The notes beneath the pieces were generated by a model. That model searched no databases. It was not told where the DNA came from and saw only the letters and a list, made by a program, of their open reading frames with translations. Source: Arenicellales bacterium (GTDB taxonomy: Bacteria; Pseudomonadota; Gammaproteobacteria; Arenicellales; JAANXG01). Taken from it: a DNA stretch of 45,729 bases. Shown one piece after another: positions 1 through 7,408 of this stretch (within the stretch, counting starts at the first letter, position 1; the number at the start of each line of letters is the position of its first letter). The position numbers and the translations under genes are program-made. The stretch spans positions 1 to 45,729 of the forward strand of contig JASJAT010000050.1 of assembly GCA_030066885.1 (NCBI GenBank). The letters are read 5' to 3'.

Positions 1-1567
1 TCGGACCGGTAAAGAGAATCTGGTCACCATGCTCCAACTTTGTATCCAGCGGCGGTAGCATGATGGTTTTATGGTCTCGCTTTAGTAGTAGAGGAAGGCA
101 AGATGTGCTTGTTTCAGCGTGTTCATAGTCCTCTAAAATCATGCCCAAAGTAACAAACTCACCGTTGAACAGCGCCACGGCCAAAGCTGGTGCGCGGGAC
201 TTGGTTGCAACCACGTTCCAAGTATGCGCTGTGTTTTCACAAACCCCGCTTATACGGGTGGCAAGCACATTACTCCACTCTTCATCGTCGCGGGGCAACT
301 GGTTGAGAAAATCTGCCAATAAAGGATTAGTGATCCGGGTGATGATAGTGCGCGCAATAATGTCACTACGTTGCATCACAAGATCCAAGTTGGCAGCTTC
401 GAACAATGCATCGTTCTCTTGCCTGTTTTGACGAGCGACAATGAACAATTTTTCGTTGAGTTCTCTTGCAGTCATGATGATGGAAAGATTGTTTGCATCG
501 TCGTCCGTCCCCGCGATTATCCCCACGGCCTGTTCAACGCCTCCCTCGACTAAAGTGACTGCCTCCGTACCCCGGCCCCAGATTGTGTTCTCAGGTGCCT
601 GGGTTTGCTGTGGGTTGACTTCGATAACGGTTGCTTCAATCCCCTCGAGAGACAATATTTTCTGTATTGCTTTACCGAAACGACCATAACCACAAAGTAT
701 CCATCGTCCTTTTGGTGGAAAAAGGGGTTCTGATAATAGTGTATTTGCTGGACTCGTCAGCCATTGGTGTATGACGAAGTTGGCAGGGGAATGCAAGGCC
801 ATGGCCAACCGGTCGGCAAAAATATCGAACGGGTTCACAATCTCATCCGTACCAAATGATGCCATATTGATACCGACGTCGTGGATTTCCGATCGGCAAA
901 TCACCGGTAAATGTGGTTGTAATAGCTTGCTGCTGATGGCCACTTTCAAATTGATGTGGTCGGAATTCGTTACCGCGATGACGCCGGCGCAACGAGAGCG
1001 TTTGAGACCAGCGGTTATCAGATGATCCGGATGGTTCACATCCGCACGCAATCCGGGAACATAAAAACCATGATCGGTGAGTTCAAGATTGTTTATTTGT
1101 TCCTGGTCTCGATCTATAACCACGGTTCGCGTATTGTGTCGGCTAAACCCACGTACCAATAGACGGCCGGTGTCGCCGTAACCACAAATAATGTAAAAAG
1201 ATTCACCTATACGCTTGACTGCATGTTCGAATGTTCCATATGTCACCGCTTGCCTGAAAGCAGGTTCTTGGGCCAAAGTGATGGCGCGTCCAATGGCATA
1301 CAGCCAGGCCACGACTGAAAAATAGATGCAAACCAATACCCACAAGCGCTGCGCGTCCGTAAAAGGATAGGGGATCTCACCGAATCCTATAGTGGAGCCC
1401 ATGAAGCTGACGAAATAGAACGCGTGAAAAAAGTCCATACGCCATGGGTTGCCGTTGCTGTCTACCCCCGGGATAAGGGTCAGCCCCAACACAGCAACAG
1501 CATAAACACAGATCAGCGTGATCAAAGGACCACGTAATCTCCGCAGGGCTAGAAAAAAAACGGGCAT
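1..1567 (-). CDS. Potassium channel protein with two RCK (TrkA-N) domains, C-terminus off the window
   Basis: Probable inner-membrane potassium channel gated by cytosolic nucleotide or ion-binding RCK domains. I translated the minus strand from the ATG at 1567 and the frame stays open to base 1, giving 522 codons without a stop, so the 3' end is missing. Two membrane segments (about residues 11-32 and 72-93) flank a pore loop with the filter motif STIGFGE, which matches the T-x-G-Y/F-G potassium signature. A first Rossmann motif (GYGDTG) follows at about residue 125 and a second (GYGRFG) at about residue 330, so two RCK domains are present in tandem, as in GsuK/MthK-like channels. The start overlaps the stop of the upstream 127-residue membrane protein in TAATG, implying translational coupling. 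Ion selectivity is inferred from the filter only. Confidence 0.88.
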   Translation of the reverse strand, partial: MPVFFLALRRLRGPLITLICVYAVAVLGLTLIPGVDSNGNPWRMDFFHAFYFVSFMGSTIGFGEIPYPFTDAQRLWVLVCIYFSVVAWLYAIGRAITLAQEPAFRQAVTYGTFEHAVKRIGESFYIICGYGDTGRLLVRGFSRHNTRTVVIDRDQEQINNLELTDHGFYVPGLRADVNHPDHLITAGLKRSRCAGVIAVTNSDHINLKVAISSKLLQPHLPVICRSEIHDVGINMASFGTDEIVNPFDIFADRLAMALHSPANFVIHQWLTSPANTLLSEPLFPPKGRWILCGYGRFGKAIQKILSLEGIEATVIEVNPQQTQAPENTIWGRGTEAVTLVEGGVEQAVGIIAGTDDDANNLSIIMTARELNEKLFIVARQNRQENDALFEAANLDLVMQRSDIIARTIITRITNPLLADFLNQLPRDDEEWSNVLATRISGVCENTAHTWNVVATKSRAPALAVALFNGEFVTLGMILEDYEHAETSTSCLPLLLKRDHKTIMLPPLDTKLEHGDQILFTGP

Positions 1568-1950
1568 TAACGGCGAGCTTGAATCGTCTCGGTAATTAGG
1601 AGTACGACGGAAATAACATTGGCGACAAGAGCGCCCCCTGACAATGAGACAATACTGGCCATAACAGGACCAGGTAAACTGAGGGTTAGCATGTGTACAG
1701 CCACTCCCCACAGCACAGCGGCCGCGATCAATTGCAAATCGGCGACCAGGCTGGCCGCAAGTAATACGGCACCCAAGTGGCTGCGGTCACCAAACTTGAT
1801 AATGGTTGCGATCAGGCTTACGACGATGGCGGCAAAAAGCTCATATACAGGATGATGGTCTGGATCGTCGATATCACCCACAAAGAAGCTGAAGTTCAAC
1901 GTGAGGGCGAGCATAATAAAAAACGCAAACAATACTTTTTGTAAATTCAT
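1567..1950 (-). CDS. Small integral membrane protein, DUF6394-like, coupled to the channel
   Basis: A 127-residue hydrophobic protein with three or four predicted membrane segments (about residues 6-24, 37-55, 60-85 and 97-120). An acidic/histidine patch, GDIDDPDHHP, lies after the first segment. It resembles a small gammaproteobacterial membrane family that I recall as DUF6394; this naming is from memory and tentative. The stop codon overlaps the start of the channel gene by one base, so the two are almost certainly co-translated and the protein may assist assembly or gating of the channel. No catalytic motif is visible. Confidence 0.72.
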   Translation of the reverse strand: MNLQKVLFAFFIMLALTLNFSFFVGDIDDPDHHPVYELFAAIVVSLIATIIKFGDRSHLGAVLLAASLVADLQLIAAAVLWGVAVHMLTLSLPGPVMASIVSLSGGALVANVISVVLLITETIQARR

Positions 1951-2033
1951 TGCAGTCGGCTCCTGCTGCCTTCGATCGTGTCAGATACCTAATGAATTGT
2001 ACACGGATCAGAAATTCACGGCTTAGGATGAAA

Positions 2034-2045
2034 CGCTAATTAGCG
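2034..2045. promoter_or_regulatory. 12-bp perfect palindrome directly before a start codon
   Basis: CGCTAATTAGCG is a perfect palindrome ending at the base before the ATG of the DUF2784 gene at 2046. It occupies the place where a Shine-Dalgarno sequence should lie, and none is visible. A three-codon ORF (ATG AAA CGC TAA, 2028-2039) overlaps it. It could be an operator or a start-masking hairpin; no function is demonstrated. Confidence 0.3.
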
Positions 2046-2417
2046 ATGCTCTATCGTGTCTTGGCAGACGTAGTCGTCTTCGCCCATTTCATATTTATTG
2101 TGTACGCGGTACTGGGCGGAATGTTGGTCATGAAATGGCGGTGGACGGCGTATTTACACATTCCTGTTTTCCTGTGGGGTGTACTCATAGAGGCGTTTGG
2201 TTGGATTTGCCCGCTCACCCCGCTTGAAAATGACCTCCGTACGGCAGCTGGCCTGGCTGGTTATTCCAGCAGTTTTATAGATCACTACCTGATACCGATC
2301 GTGTACCCTGAGAACTTGACTCGCCCTATCCAGTGGCTGTTGGCGGGACTTTTGCTGCTCATCAACGGTGTCGTTTACGGCATCGTCGTTCACAAATACC
2401 GAAGATCTAAGATATGA
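2046..2417 (+). CDS. DUF2784 family membrane protein
   Basis: A 123-residue protein with four membrane segments (about residues 5-27, 37-53, 77-90 and 98-116). It carries the family hallmarks GWICPLTPLEN near residues 58-68, FIDHYLIPIVYP near 79-90, and a closing NGVVYG helix. Length matches DUF2784 proteins, which are full-length at about 120-130 residues. The biochemical role of the family is unknown. The N-terminus agrees with the family start although no ribosome binding site is visible. It is divergent from the channel operon, with about 95 bp between them. Confidence 0.85.
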   Translation: MLYRVLADVVVFAHFIFIVYAVLGGMLVMKWRWTAYLHIPVFLWGVLIEAFGWICPLTPLENDLRTAAGLAGYSSSFIDHYLIPIVYPENLTRPIQWLLAGLLLLINGVVYGIVVHKYRRSKI

Positions 2418-2489
2418 AACAATATCCACGGTTTAGGGTCTAAATAGAGTCGAGGGAAGGGGCTAGAAAACTCTATGTAGTTTTGGGGT

Positions 2490-3467
2490 GTGAAATCATC
2501 GCGCTCGGTACTACAATACGCGCCGCGTAGATGGTTTGTCCTGAATATGCAGTTAGAAAAGCCAGAATCCGTTTACACCAATGGAGAGATCAAAGATCTC
2601 AATGGGAAGGTGTGTATTTACTATGATGGTTACTGGATTCGTTATTACCCGCCCGTTGAAGACACGCTGAAAAACAAAAAGCGCCTGATTGAGTCTTTAA
2701 CCCGGCGCACCTTTCACCATACGGAACCAGGGATCAATACTCCCGGTGAAAATCTAGACATGGCCAGGGAGGCCTTCAATATAGAAAGTGATCCTAAACG
2801 GAAACGGGTAAATGGTGCGATGTTAGCCGGTGCTTTGTTCAATCGCGCCACTGATATCTTTACCCTGGTTGTGGAGCTCGCAGAAAAGGGCGTGCACATC
2901 AGTGAACGGAACGAGCTGATGCGGGAATGCGCTGAATGTTTTAAAGAGGCCTTGAAGCTAGGCAAAACCGTAAAACACTACAGTGGGGAAGAGGGTATAG
3001 ATGAGCTTTGGGGCGAACCCTTCAAGGCTTTTACCATGCCTATCGACAAGTTTTACGAGAGTCGTTATATAAAAATTGCACAAACCATGCGGGACATAGA
3101 CGCCGTAGCAAACCACATGGTGAAGATATTTGACAGTCAAGAACCGTTTAGAGGCGTTGGGAAACTGATTAGAGAACTCGCTGAAGCTGCGAAGAAGGAA
3201 GCAGAAACAATACGGCGTGATAAGGTGATATTTGATATTTGGCCCAGATTTGTTGCAGCCAGTGAAGACCTTGAAGAGTTTGAACCCAAAGTTCCGGATG
3301 TCATGAGTGAAGACTTACGGCGACATATTGCGGATGGACTTCGCCTCATCAACGAAGGTAAGGACGTCCTGACCTATCTTTCGGGTGCCCGAGTACCTAT
3401 GCCGAGAACAACGAAGCAATACATGGAACGGTGTAACTATTACGCCGAGACAGGCTACGCACACTAA
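2490..3467 (+). CDS. Hypothetical soluble protein
   Basis: A 325-residue protein that I do not recognise. It starts at GTG 2490; an in-frame ATG at 2547 (MQLEKPES) is a plausible alternative, and neither has a convincing Shine-Dalgarno sequence. It has no signal peptide or membrane segment. An N-terminal stretch of about 60 residues is rich in aromatic residues (YYDGYWIRYYPP), and the rest is predominantly charged and helical, with heptad-like runs around residues 215-245. There is a possible tetratricopeptide-like helical repeat near residues 105-150, but I cannot assign it firmly. It stands alone, followed by a 175-bp gap. Confidence 0.6.
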   Translation: MKSSRSVLQYAPRRWFVLNMQLEKPESVYTNGEIKDLNGKVCIYYDGYWIRYYPPVEDTLKNKKRLIESLTRRTFHHTEPGINTPGENLDMAREAFNIESDPKRKRVNGAMLAGALFNRATDIFTLVVELAEKGVHISERNELMRECAECFKEALKLGKTVKHYSGEEGIDELWGEPFKAFTMPIDKFYESRYIKIAQTMRDIDAVANHMVKIFDSQEPFRGVGKLIRELAEAAKKEAETIRRDKVIFDIWPRFVAASEDLEEFEPKVPDVMSEDLRRHIADGLRLINEGKDVLTYLSGARVPMPRTTKQYMERCNYYAETGYAH

Positions 3468-3533
3468 GCGCAAATAATGCGCAAATAACATACCAGACTA
3501 ATTCCTACCGGCGGTGTCGCCAAAGGTTTGTTA

Positions 3534-3562
3534 GTTAGCAGCAGCGGTACGAGAGTGCTAAC
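3534..3562. repeat. Inverted repeat upstream of the hypothetical pair
   Basis: GTTAGCA at 3534-3540 is repeated in inverted orientation as TGCTAAC at 3556-3562, with a 15-bp spacer. It could be a weak terminator for the preceding gene or an operator for the promoter just downstream. A short tandem duplication of GCGCAAATAA lies nearby at about 3469-3487. Confidence 0.35.
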
Positions 3563-3584
3563 TTCTTGCTAAAACTATCTTCAC

Positions 3585-3590
3585 TATAAT
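3585..3590 (+). promoter_or_regulatory. Candidate -10 box for the 3643 gene pair
   Basis: A perfect TATAAT lies about 53 bp before the ATG at 3643. No good -35 hexamer is seen at the ideal spacing, which would be compatible with an activator; the inverted repeat at 3534-3562 sits in the right region. A purine-rich GCGGGGG precedes the start codon. Confidence 0.4.
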
Positions 3591-3642
3591 TGGAATAGAT
3601 AACGTTTAAATTCGATCTATCCTGATAGCGGGGGTTGTACCT

Positions 3643-4260
3643 ATGAGAGAGAGTGAGCTAGTCAAGGCTCAGGATGTCAGAGACTTTTTTCAAGAGGCAC
3701 TCACAGACTTGGTGGGTCAACGTAGGATGGATGTTGGAGATGATACCGTTGCTTACGTTACGAATTTGCTCACCGTGTTTGCCCGCTCCGACAGATTCTA
3801 CGAATGGACACCGCAAGGGCCCACATTAACACCACTCGCTATGATTTACGCGGAGATAATGCAGGCAAAGTCCATGAAGCACAGACAGCAAATGCTGCAA
3901 CGACTGGGTGATGTAGCTCTGTTCATGGCTGGGATGTTTGCAGAAAGCTTCAATCGAAAGACCTACGATGTCGACTATTACATCGGTATGGGGGGCGCAG
4001 CATACGGCTCCCTCTCAGCATGTATAAGTGGCCAACTGGAAGGGCAACTCAGTTCAAGGGTATTCGCTGAGTTGTCAACGTTTTTCTCAGATTTTGTGCA
4101 GGTGTTGACCGACATTTGTGAATACGCGGACATCCAGGATGATCAGGAAATTCTGAGGTGGTATGAGCTGTGGATGCGTACTGGGAGTAAACAGGCAGCA
4201 AAAAAGCTGCAATCTATCGGGATCGATGTGGCCAATATTCCCAGTCCGACTCGTCATTAA
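3643..4260 (+). CDS. Conserved hypothetical protein, first gene of a pair
   Basis: A 205-residue soluble, largely helical protein with no signal peptide or membrane segment. Features include a central glycine-rich DYYIGMGGAAYGSL near residues 110-123 and a C-terminal acidic helical region. I do not recognise a named family, though the composition is that of a folded cytosolic protein. It has a good purine-rich ribosome binding site (GCGGGGG) and a TATAAT box about 53 bp upstream. It ends 3 bp before the next gene, so the two are probably co-transcribed. They precede the DegP-type protease, separated from it by a hairpin at 5024. Confidence 0.65.
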   Translation: MRESELVKAQDVRDFFQEALTDLVGQRRMDVGDDTVAYVTNLLTVFARSDRFYEWTPQGPTLTPLAMIYAEIMQAKSMKHRQQMLQRLGDVALFMAGMFAESFNRKTYDVDYYIGMGGAAYGSLSACISGQLEGQLSSRVFAELSTFFSDFVQVLTDICEYADIQDDQEILRWYELWMRTGSKQAAKKLQSIGIDVANIPSPTRH

Positions 4261-4263
4261 ACG

Positions 4264-4914
4264 ATGCGACTAGATGTACTTCAGAACCGGCTTGAGTCGA
4301 TCTATGAAGTAGAACTGGATCATTGTATTGACGACTTCTTAACTACAGACCAGAAACTGGTTTCGACTTTAACGCGTTCTGGCCGCGCCGCGCGTGAGCA
4401 AGTTCTGGTTCAACAAGAGGGGGTCGATCTTTGGTTAAGCCTGTACCTGGATTCTGAAGTTTATGCGAGGTTTAGCCAGTATGTTGTGCCTGACTCAAAT
4501 TGTGTCAGACAGAGAGGAGACTTTTGTCTAGCGGCCGAAGGTGTCAGTCATTTTTTATATTTGTGCTGGAACGCAAACTATGAGCGAGAAGTAACGCATC
4601 TTGATTTGGAACTGCAGGCAGAAATAGACAAGTACTTGCTGCTTTCAGAGTATGTTACCCAGGAATCACGTGAGAACCTTCATCCTCTGCTGTTCAAGAG
4701 TTGGAAGTTTGATGACGGGCTGAGTGAAGAGGAGCAACACCGGTACGAGAAAGCAAATCGATACGCCAGCAAGTATTGTTGGGATCTGGAGCAGCGTTAT
4801 CTGCGTATTGGGCGAGAGCAAGAGATGATGCGTGAATTGAGACGGTTCTACAGGAAAACACAGGAGCAAAAGATACGTATGATTGAAACGTTGCCGGCTG
4901 CTAGCTCCTGCTAG
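4264..4914 (+). CDS. Conserved hypothetical protein, second gene of a pair
   Basis: A 216-residue soluble protein with no signal peptide, starting 3 bp after the preceding stop. It is acidic and helical. It contains a hydrophobic VSHFLYLCWNANYEREVTHLD segment near residues 94-114, followed by an E/Q/R-rich helical C-terminus (residues 155-210) that may form a coiled coil. I do not recognise the family. The tight spacing suggests a functional partnership with the 205-residue protein. The gap to degP contains a hairpin, so read-through into the protease is uncertain. Confidence 0.65.
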   Translation: MRLDVLQNRLESIYEVELDHCIDDFLTTDQKLVSTLTRSGRAAREQVLVQQEGVDLWLSLYLDSEVYARFSQYVVPDSNCVRQRGDFCLAAEGVSHFLYLCWNANYEREVTHLDLELQAEIDKYLLLSEYVTQESRENLHPLLFKSWKFDDGLSEEEQHRYEKANRYASKYCWDLEQRYLRIGREQEMMRELRRFYRKTQEQKIRMIETLPAASSC

Positions 4915-5023
4915 AGTAGATTTCTCCAATACCTCTCCATCTGCTGTTTCCTTTATTACAAAAAGTTAATTCCTGGGTCACGGCCAGGTAAGCATGTCAG
5001 TAATACCTTACCTCCAGTAATCA

Positions 5024-5048
5024 AACGCTCAAATCCGAGCGTTCTTTC
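5024..5048 (+). terminator. Small hairpin upstream of degP
   Basis: AACGCTC (5024-5030) pairs with GAGCGTT (5037-5043) around a 6-nt loop and is followed by a short pyrimidine run. It may end the two-gene hypothetical operon or act in the degP 5' leader, whose Shine-Dalgarno sequence (GGAGA) lies about 10 bp before ATG 5072. Confidence 0.45.
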
Positions 5049-5071
5049 ATTAATTAACACTGGAGATTGAG

Positions 5072-6580
5072 ATGACTGCGAAAAGTAATTTTCTGAGACG
5101 ACACGATCGCCTAATTGTAGGTTTCGCGATTATCGCCATCGTATCTGGAGCGGTCGGCATACTGAATTTTTCCCCGGCTCTGGCGAAGTCCGAGCCGGCC
5201 CATGCAAAGATGGCGCCGATGGAACGGGTTGGGTTTGCTGATATCGTTGAAGCAGTAAGTCCGGCCGTTGTTGCTATTTCAACAAGTGGTCAATCTTTGG
5301 CGGTCGAGGAGTTCATGCCTGATTTCCGCCTACCGCCAGGTTCACCATTCGAAGACTTCTTTAAACGGTTTTTCGATGAACGAGATTTTCCGAGACAAGG
5401 TCAAGATGAAATGCCGCGACGAAAATACCGGGCCCAAGGGTCTGGATTCATTATCGACCCCGATGGAACCGTGATTACAAATCACCATGTCATTAAAGGA
5501 GCCGAACAAATTACCGTGATTACAAAAGACGGTAAGGAGTATGAAGCAGAGCTTAAGGGTCACGATTCTAAAACTGATCTAGCTGTACTTAAAATTGATA
5601 CTGATGAGCCTCTACCGTATGTAGTATTTGGGGACTCTGATACTGCGCGAGTCGGAGATTGGGTACTGGCGATTGGTAATCCGTTCGGCCTAGGTGGTAC
5701 CGCAACTTCCGGCATCATTTCAGCCCGCGGCCGCGATATCAATGCTGGACCGCTCGATGATTTTCTTCAGATCGATGCCCCCATCAATCGCGGTAATTCC
5801 GGTGGACCATTGTTCGACGCAACCGGTAAGGTCATTGGCGTAAATACCGCTATCTTCTCACCCAATGGTGGCAACGTAGGCATAGGCTTTGCTATTCCGT
5901 CCAGCTTGGCGTCTTCTGTTATCAATCAGCTGTTGACTAAAGGACACGTCGAGCGAGGTTGGTTAGGCGTTCAAATCCAGGCGGTTACCCCAGATCTGGC
6001 CGAAAGTTTAGGTTTAGATGAGGAAAAGGGTGCGTTAGTTGCGAGTGTTGTCGAAGACAGCCCTGCTGACAAAGCGGGAATCGAAGTCGGAGACGTTATC
6101 TTGAAATTTGGTGGAGAGACCATCAAAAAAATGCGTGACTTACCCAAGGTAGTGGCCGATACGGCCGCCGATAGTATTGTGACAATCGACGTGTGGCGTG
6201 ATGGTAAGGCTCATGATTTAAGTGTAAAGGTCGGAGACAGCCAATCTTCTGAGCCGGTCGAACTGGCTAAAAACGTTGAACCGTCTCAGGGTAAACTTGG
6301 GCTGGCTTTGGCCGAGCTTGATGAAAATACCCGGGAGCAATTTGACGTCGATGCGAGTACCGAAGGCGTCCTAGTAGTCCGCGTTGCCCCAAATAGTCCC
6401 GCGGCTGAAAAAGGAATTCGCGCTGGTGATGTGATCAAGATGGTCGGTAACTCGACTGTCTCACGTCCTGAGCAAGTGGTTGCTGAAGTCAAGAAAGCGA
6501 CTGCTAAGGATCGGAAGTCGGTGTTGCTCCTAGTCGATCGAAAAGGAAACGATCGATTCGTCGCCGTCGGAATCGCTTAG
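5072..6580 (+). CDS. degP: Periplasmic Do-family serine protease/chaperone (DegP/DegQ/MucD type)
   Basis: Degrades or refolds misfolded envelope proteins in the periplasm. The 502-residue length fits the family. An N-terminal signal (residues 14-39, cleavage near ALA-KS) precedes a trypsin-like domain with the full catalytic triad: His139 in TNHHV, Asp169 in KTDLAVLK and Ser243 in GNSGGP. Two PDZ domains follow, at about residues 280-370 and 390-490, each with the expected glycine-rich loop. A flexible linker rich in F, D and R (residues 80-118) corresponds to the LA loop. It has a good ribosome binding site and its own downstream terminator, and a two-component system follows. That neighbourhood resembles envelope-stress circuits and suggests co-regulation (inference). 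Confidence 0.95.
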   Translation: MTAKSNFLRRHDRLIVGFAIIAIVSGAVGILNFSPALAKSEPAHAKMAPMERVGFADIVEAVSPAVVAISTSGQSLAVEEFMPDFRLPPGSPFEDFFKRFFDERDFPRQGQDEMPRRKYRAQGSGFIIDPDGTVITNHHVIKGAEQITVITKDGKEYEAELKGHDSKTDLAVLKIDTDEPLPYVVFGDSDTARVGDWVLAIGNPFGLGGTATSGIISARGRDINAGPLDDFLQIDAPINRGNSGGPLFDATGKVIGVNTAIFSPNGGNVGIGFAIPSSLASSVINQLLTKGHVERGWLGVQIQAVTPDLAESLGLDEEKGALVASVVEDSPADKAGIEVGDVILKFGGETIKKMRDLPKVVADTAADSIVTIDVWRDGKAHDLSVKVGDSQSSEPVELAKNVEPSQGKLGLALAELDENTREQFDVDASTEGVLVVRVAPNSPAAEKGIRAGDVIKMVGNSTVSRPEQVVAEVKKATAKDRKSVLLLVDRKGNDRFVAVGIA

Positions 6581-6594
6581 TCCCTCGCCTCAAT

Positions 6595-6639
6595 AGTCGG
6601 GTAGGGCCTCGTTGCAGGTTTCTACCCGACTTTATTTTC
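6595..6639 (+). terminator. Rho-independent terminator of degP
   Basis: AGTCGGGTAG (6595-6604) and CTACCCGACT (6622-6631) form a perfect 10-bp stem, followed by a T-rich run to about 6639. It lies 15 bp after the degP stop and separates degP from the two-component genes. Confidence 0.88.
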
Positions 6640-6666
6640 TGCCCCGCAAACACAAAACCGGATTGA

Positions 6667-6672
6667 TATAAT
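6667..6672 (+). promoter_or_regulatory. -10 box giving a near-leaderless response-regulator mRNA
   Basis: A perfect TATAAT sits only 8 bp before the ATG at 6681, so transcription should start within a few bases of the start codon. No Shine-Dalgarno sequence is present. The -35 region is poor, which would suit an activated promoter. Confidence 0.5.
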
Positions 6673-6680
6673 CACTTAAT

Positions 6681-7352
6681 ATGCGCATCCTCATCATAGA
6701 AGATGACATGGAAACGGCGTCTTATATCAAGAAAGGGTTGGAAGAAGCCGGGCATGTTGTTGACCACGCCTATGAAGGGAAAGAAGGTTTACTTTTAGCA
6801 ACCACTGAAGAGTATGACGCCTTAGTCATCGATCGAATGTTGCCGCACATGGATGGGCTTACCATAGTAAAAACGATAAGAGCTTCCGATATCAACACCC
6901 CGGCATTGATACTGAGCGCGTTAGGTGAAGTGGATGATCGGGTACAGGGGCTCAAGGCTGGCGGGGACGACTACCTGACCAAACCTTTTGCTTTTTCCGA
7001 ACTTATGGCTAGGCTGGAAGCGCTAGTTCGACGCGTAGAAGTGGATGCACCCGCTACAAAGCTGCAAGTCGGGGACTTGGAGTTAGATCTGCTGAGTAGA
7101 GAAGTAAAGCGCGGTGGAAAGGTGCTCGAATTACAGCCACGTGAGTTTCGTTTACTCGAATACTTAATGAGGCACCACGGTCAAGTTGTAACGCGTACGA
7201 TGCTGTTGGAGAAAGTTTGGGACTATCACTTTGATCCGCAAACCAACGTCATCGACGTTCACATAAGCCGCCTAAGAGGTAAGATAGATAAAGGCTTTGA
7301 AAAAAATCTGCTGCACACAGTACGGGGTGCTGGATATGTGCTGCGGTCCTGA
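6681..7352 (+). CDS. OmpR/PhoB-family response regulator
   Basis: A 223-residue DNA-binding response regulator. The receiver domain spans residues 1-115 with the acidic pocket (EDD at 7-9), the phospho-acceptor Asp51 in VIDRMLP and Lys101 in YLTKPF. The C-terminal winged helix spans about residues 128-222 and includes the typical RTMLLEKVWDYHFDPQTNVI and HISRLRGKID segments. A histidine kinase follows after 56 bp. The architecture is closest to copper- or envelope-responsive regulators of the OmpR class, but the signal cannot be told from sequence. The start codon is preceded by a TATAAT only 8 bp upstream and no ribosome binding site, suggesting leaderless translation. Confidence 0.93.
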   Translation: MRILIIEDDMETASYIKKGLEEAGHVVDHAYEGKEGLLLATTEEYDALVIDRMLPHMDGLTIVKTIRASDINTPALILSALGEVDDRVQGLKAGGDDYLTKPFAFSELMARLEALVRRVEVDAPATKLQVGDLELDLLSREVKRGGKVLELQPREFRLLEYLMRHHGQVVTRTMLLEKVWDYHFDPQTNVIDVHISRLRGKIDKGFEKNLLHTVRGAGYVLRS

Positions 7353-7408
7353 ATCTGTTTTTCCTTCGTGCGAAGACTCGAAAACGAAAGCGTACAAAGT
7401 CTAGTAAA

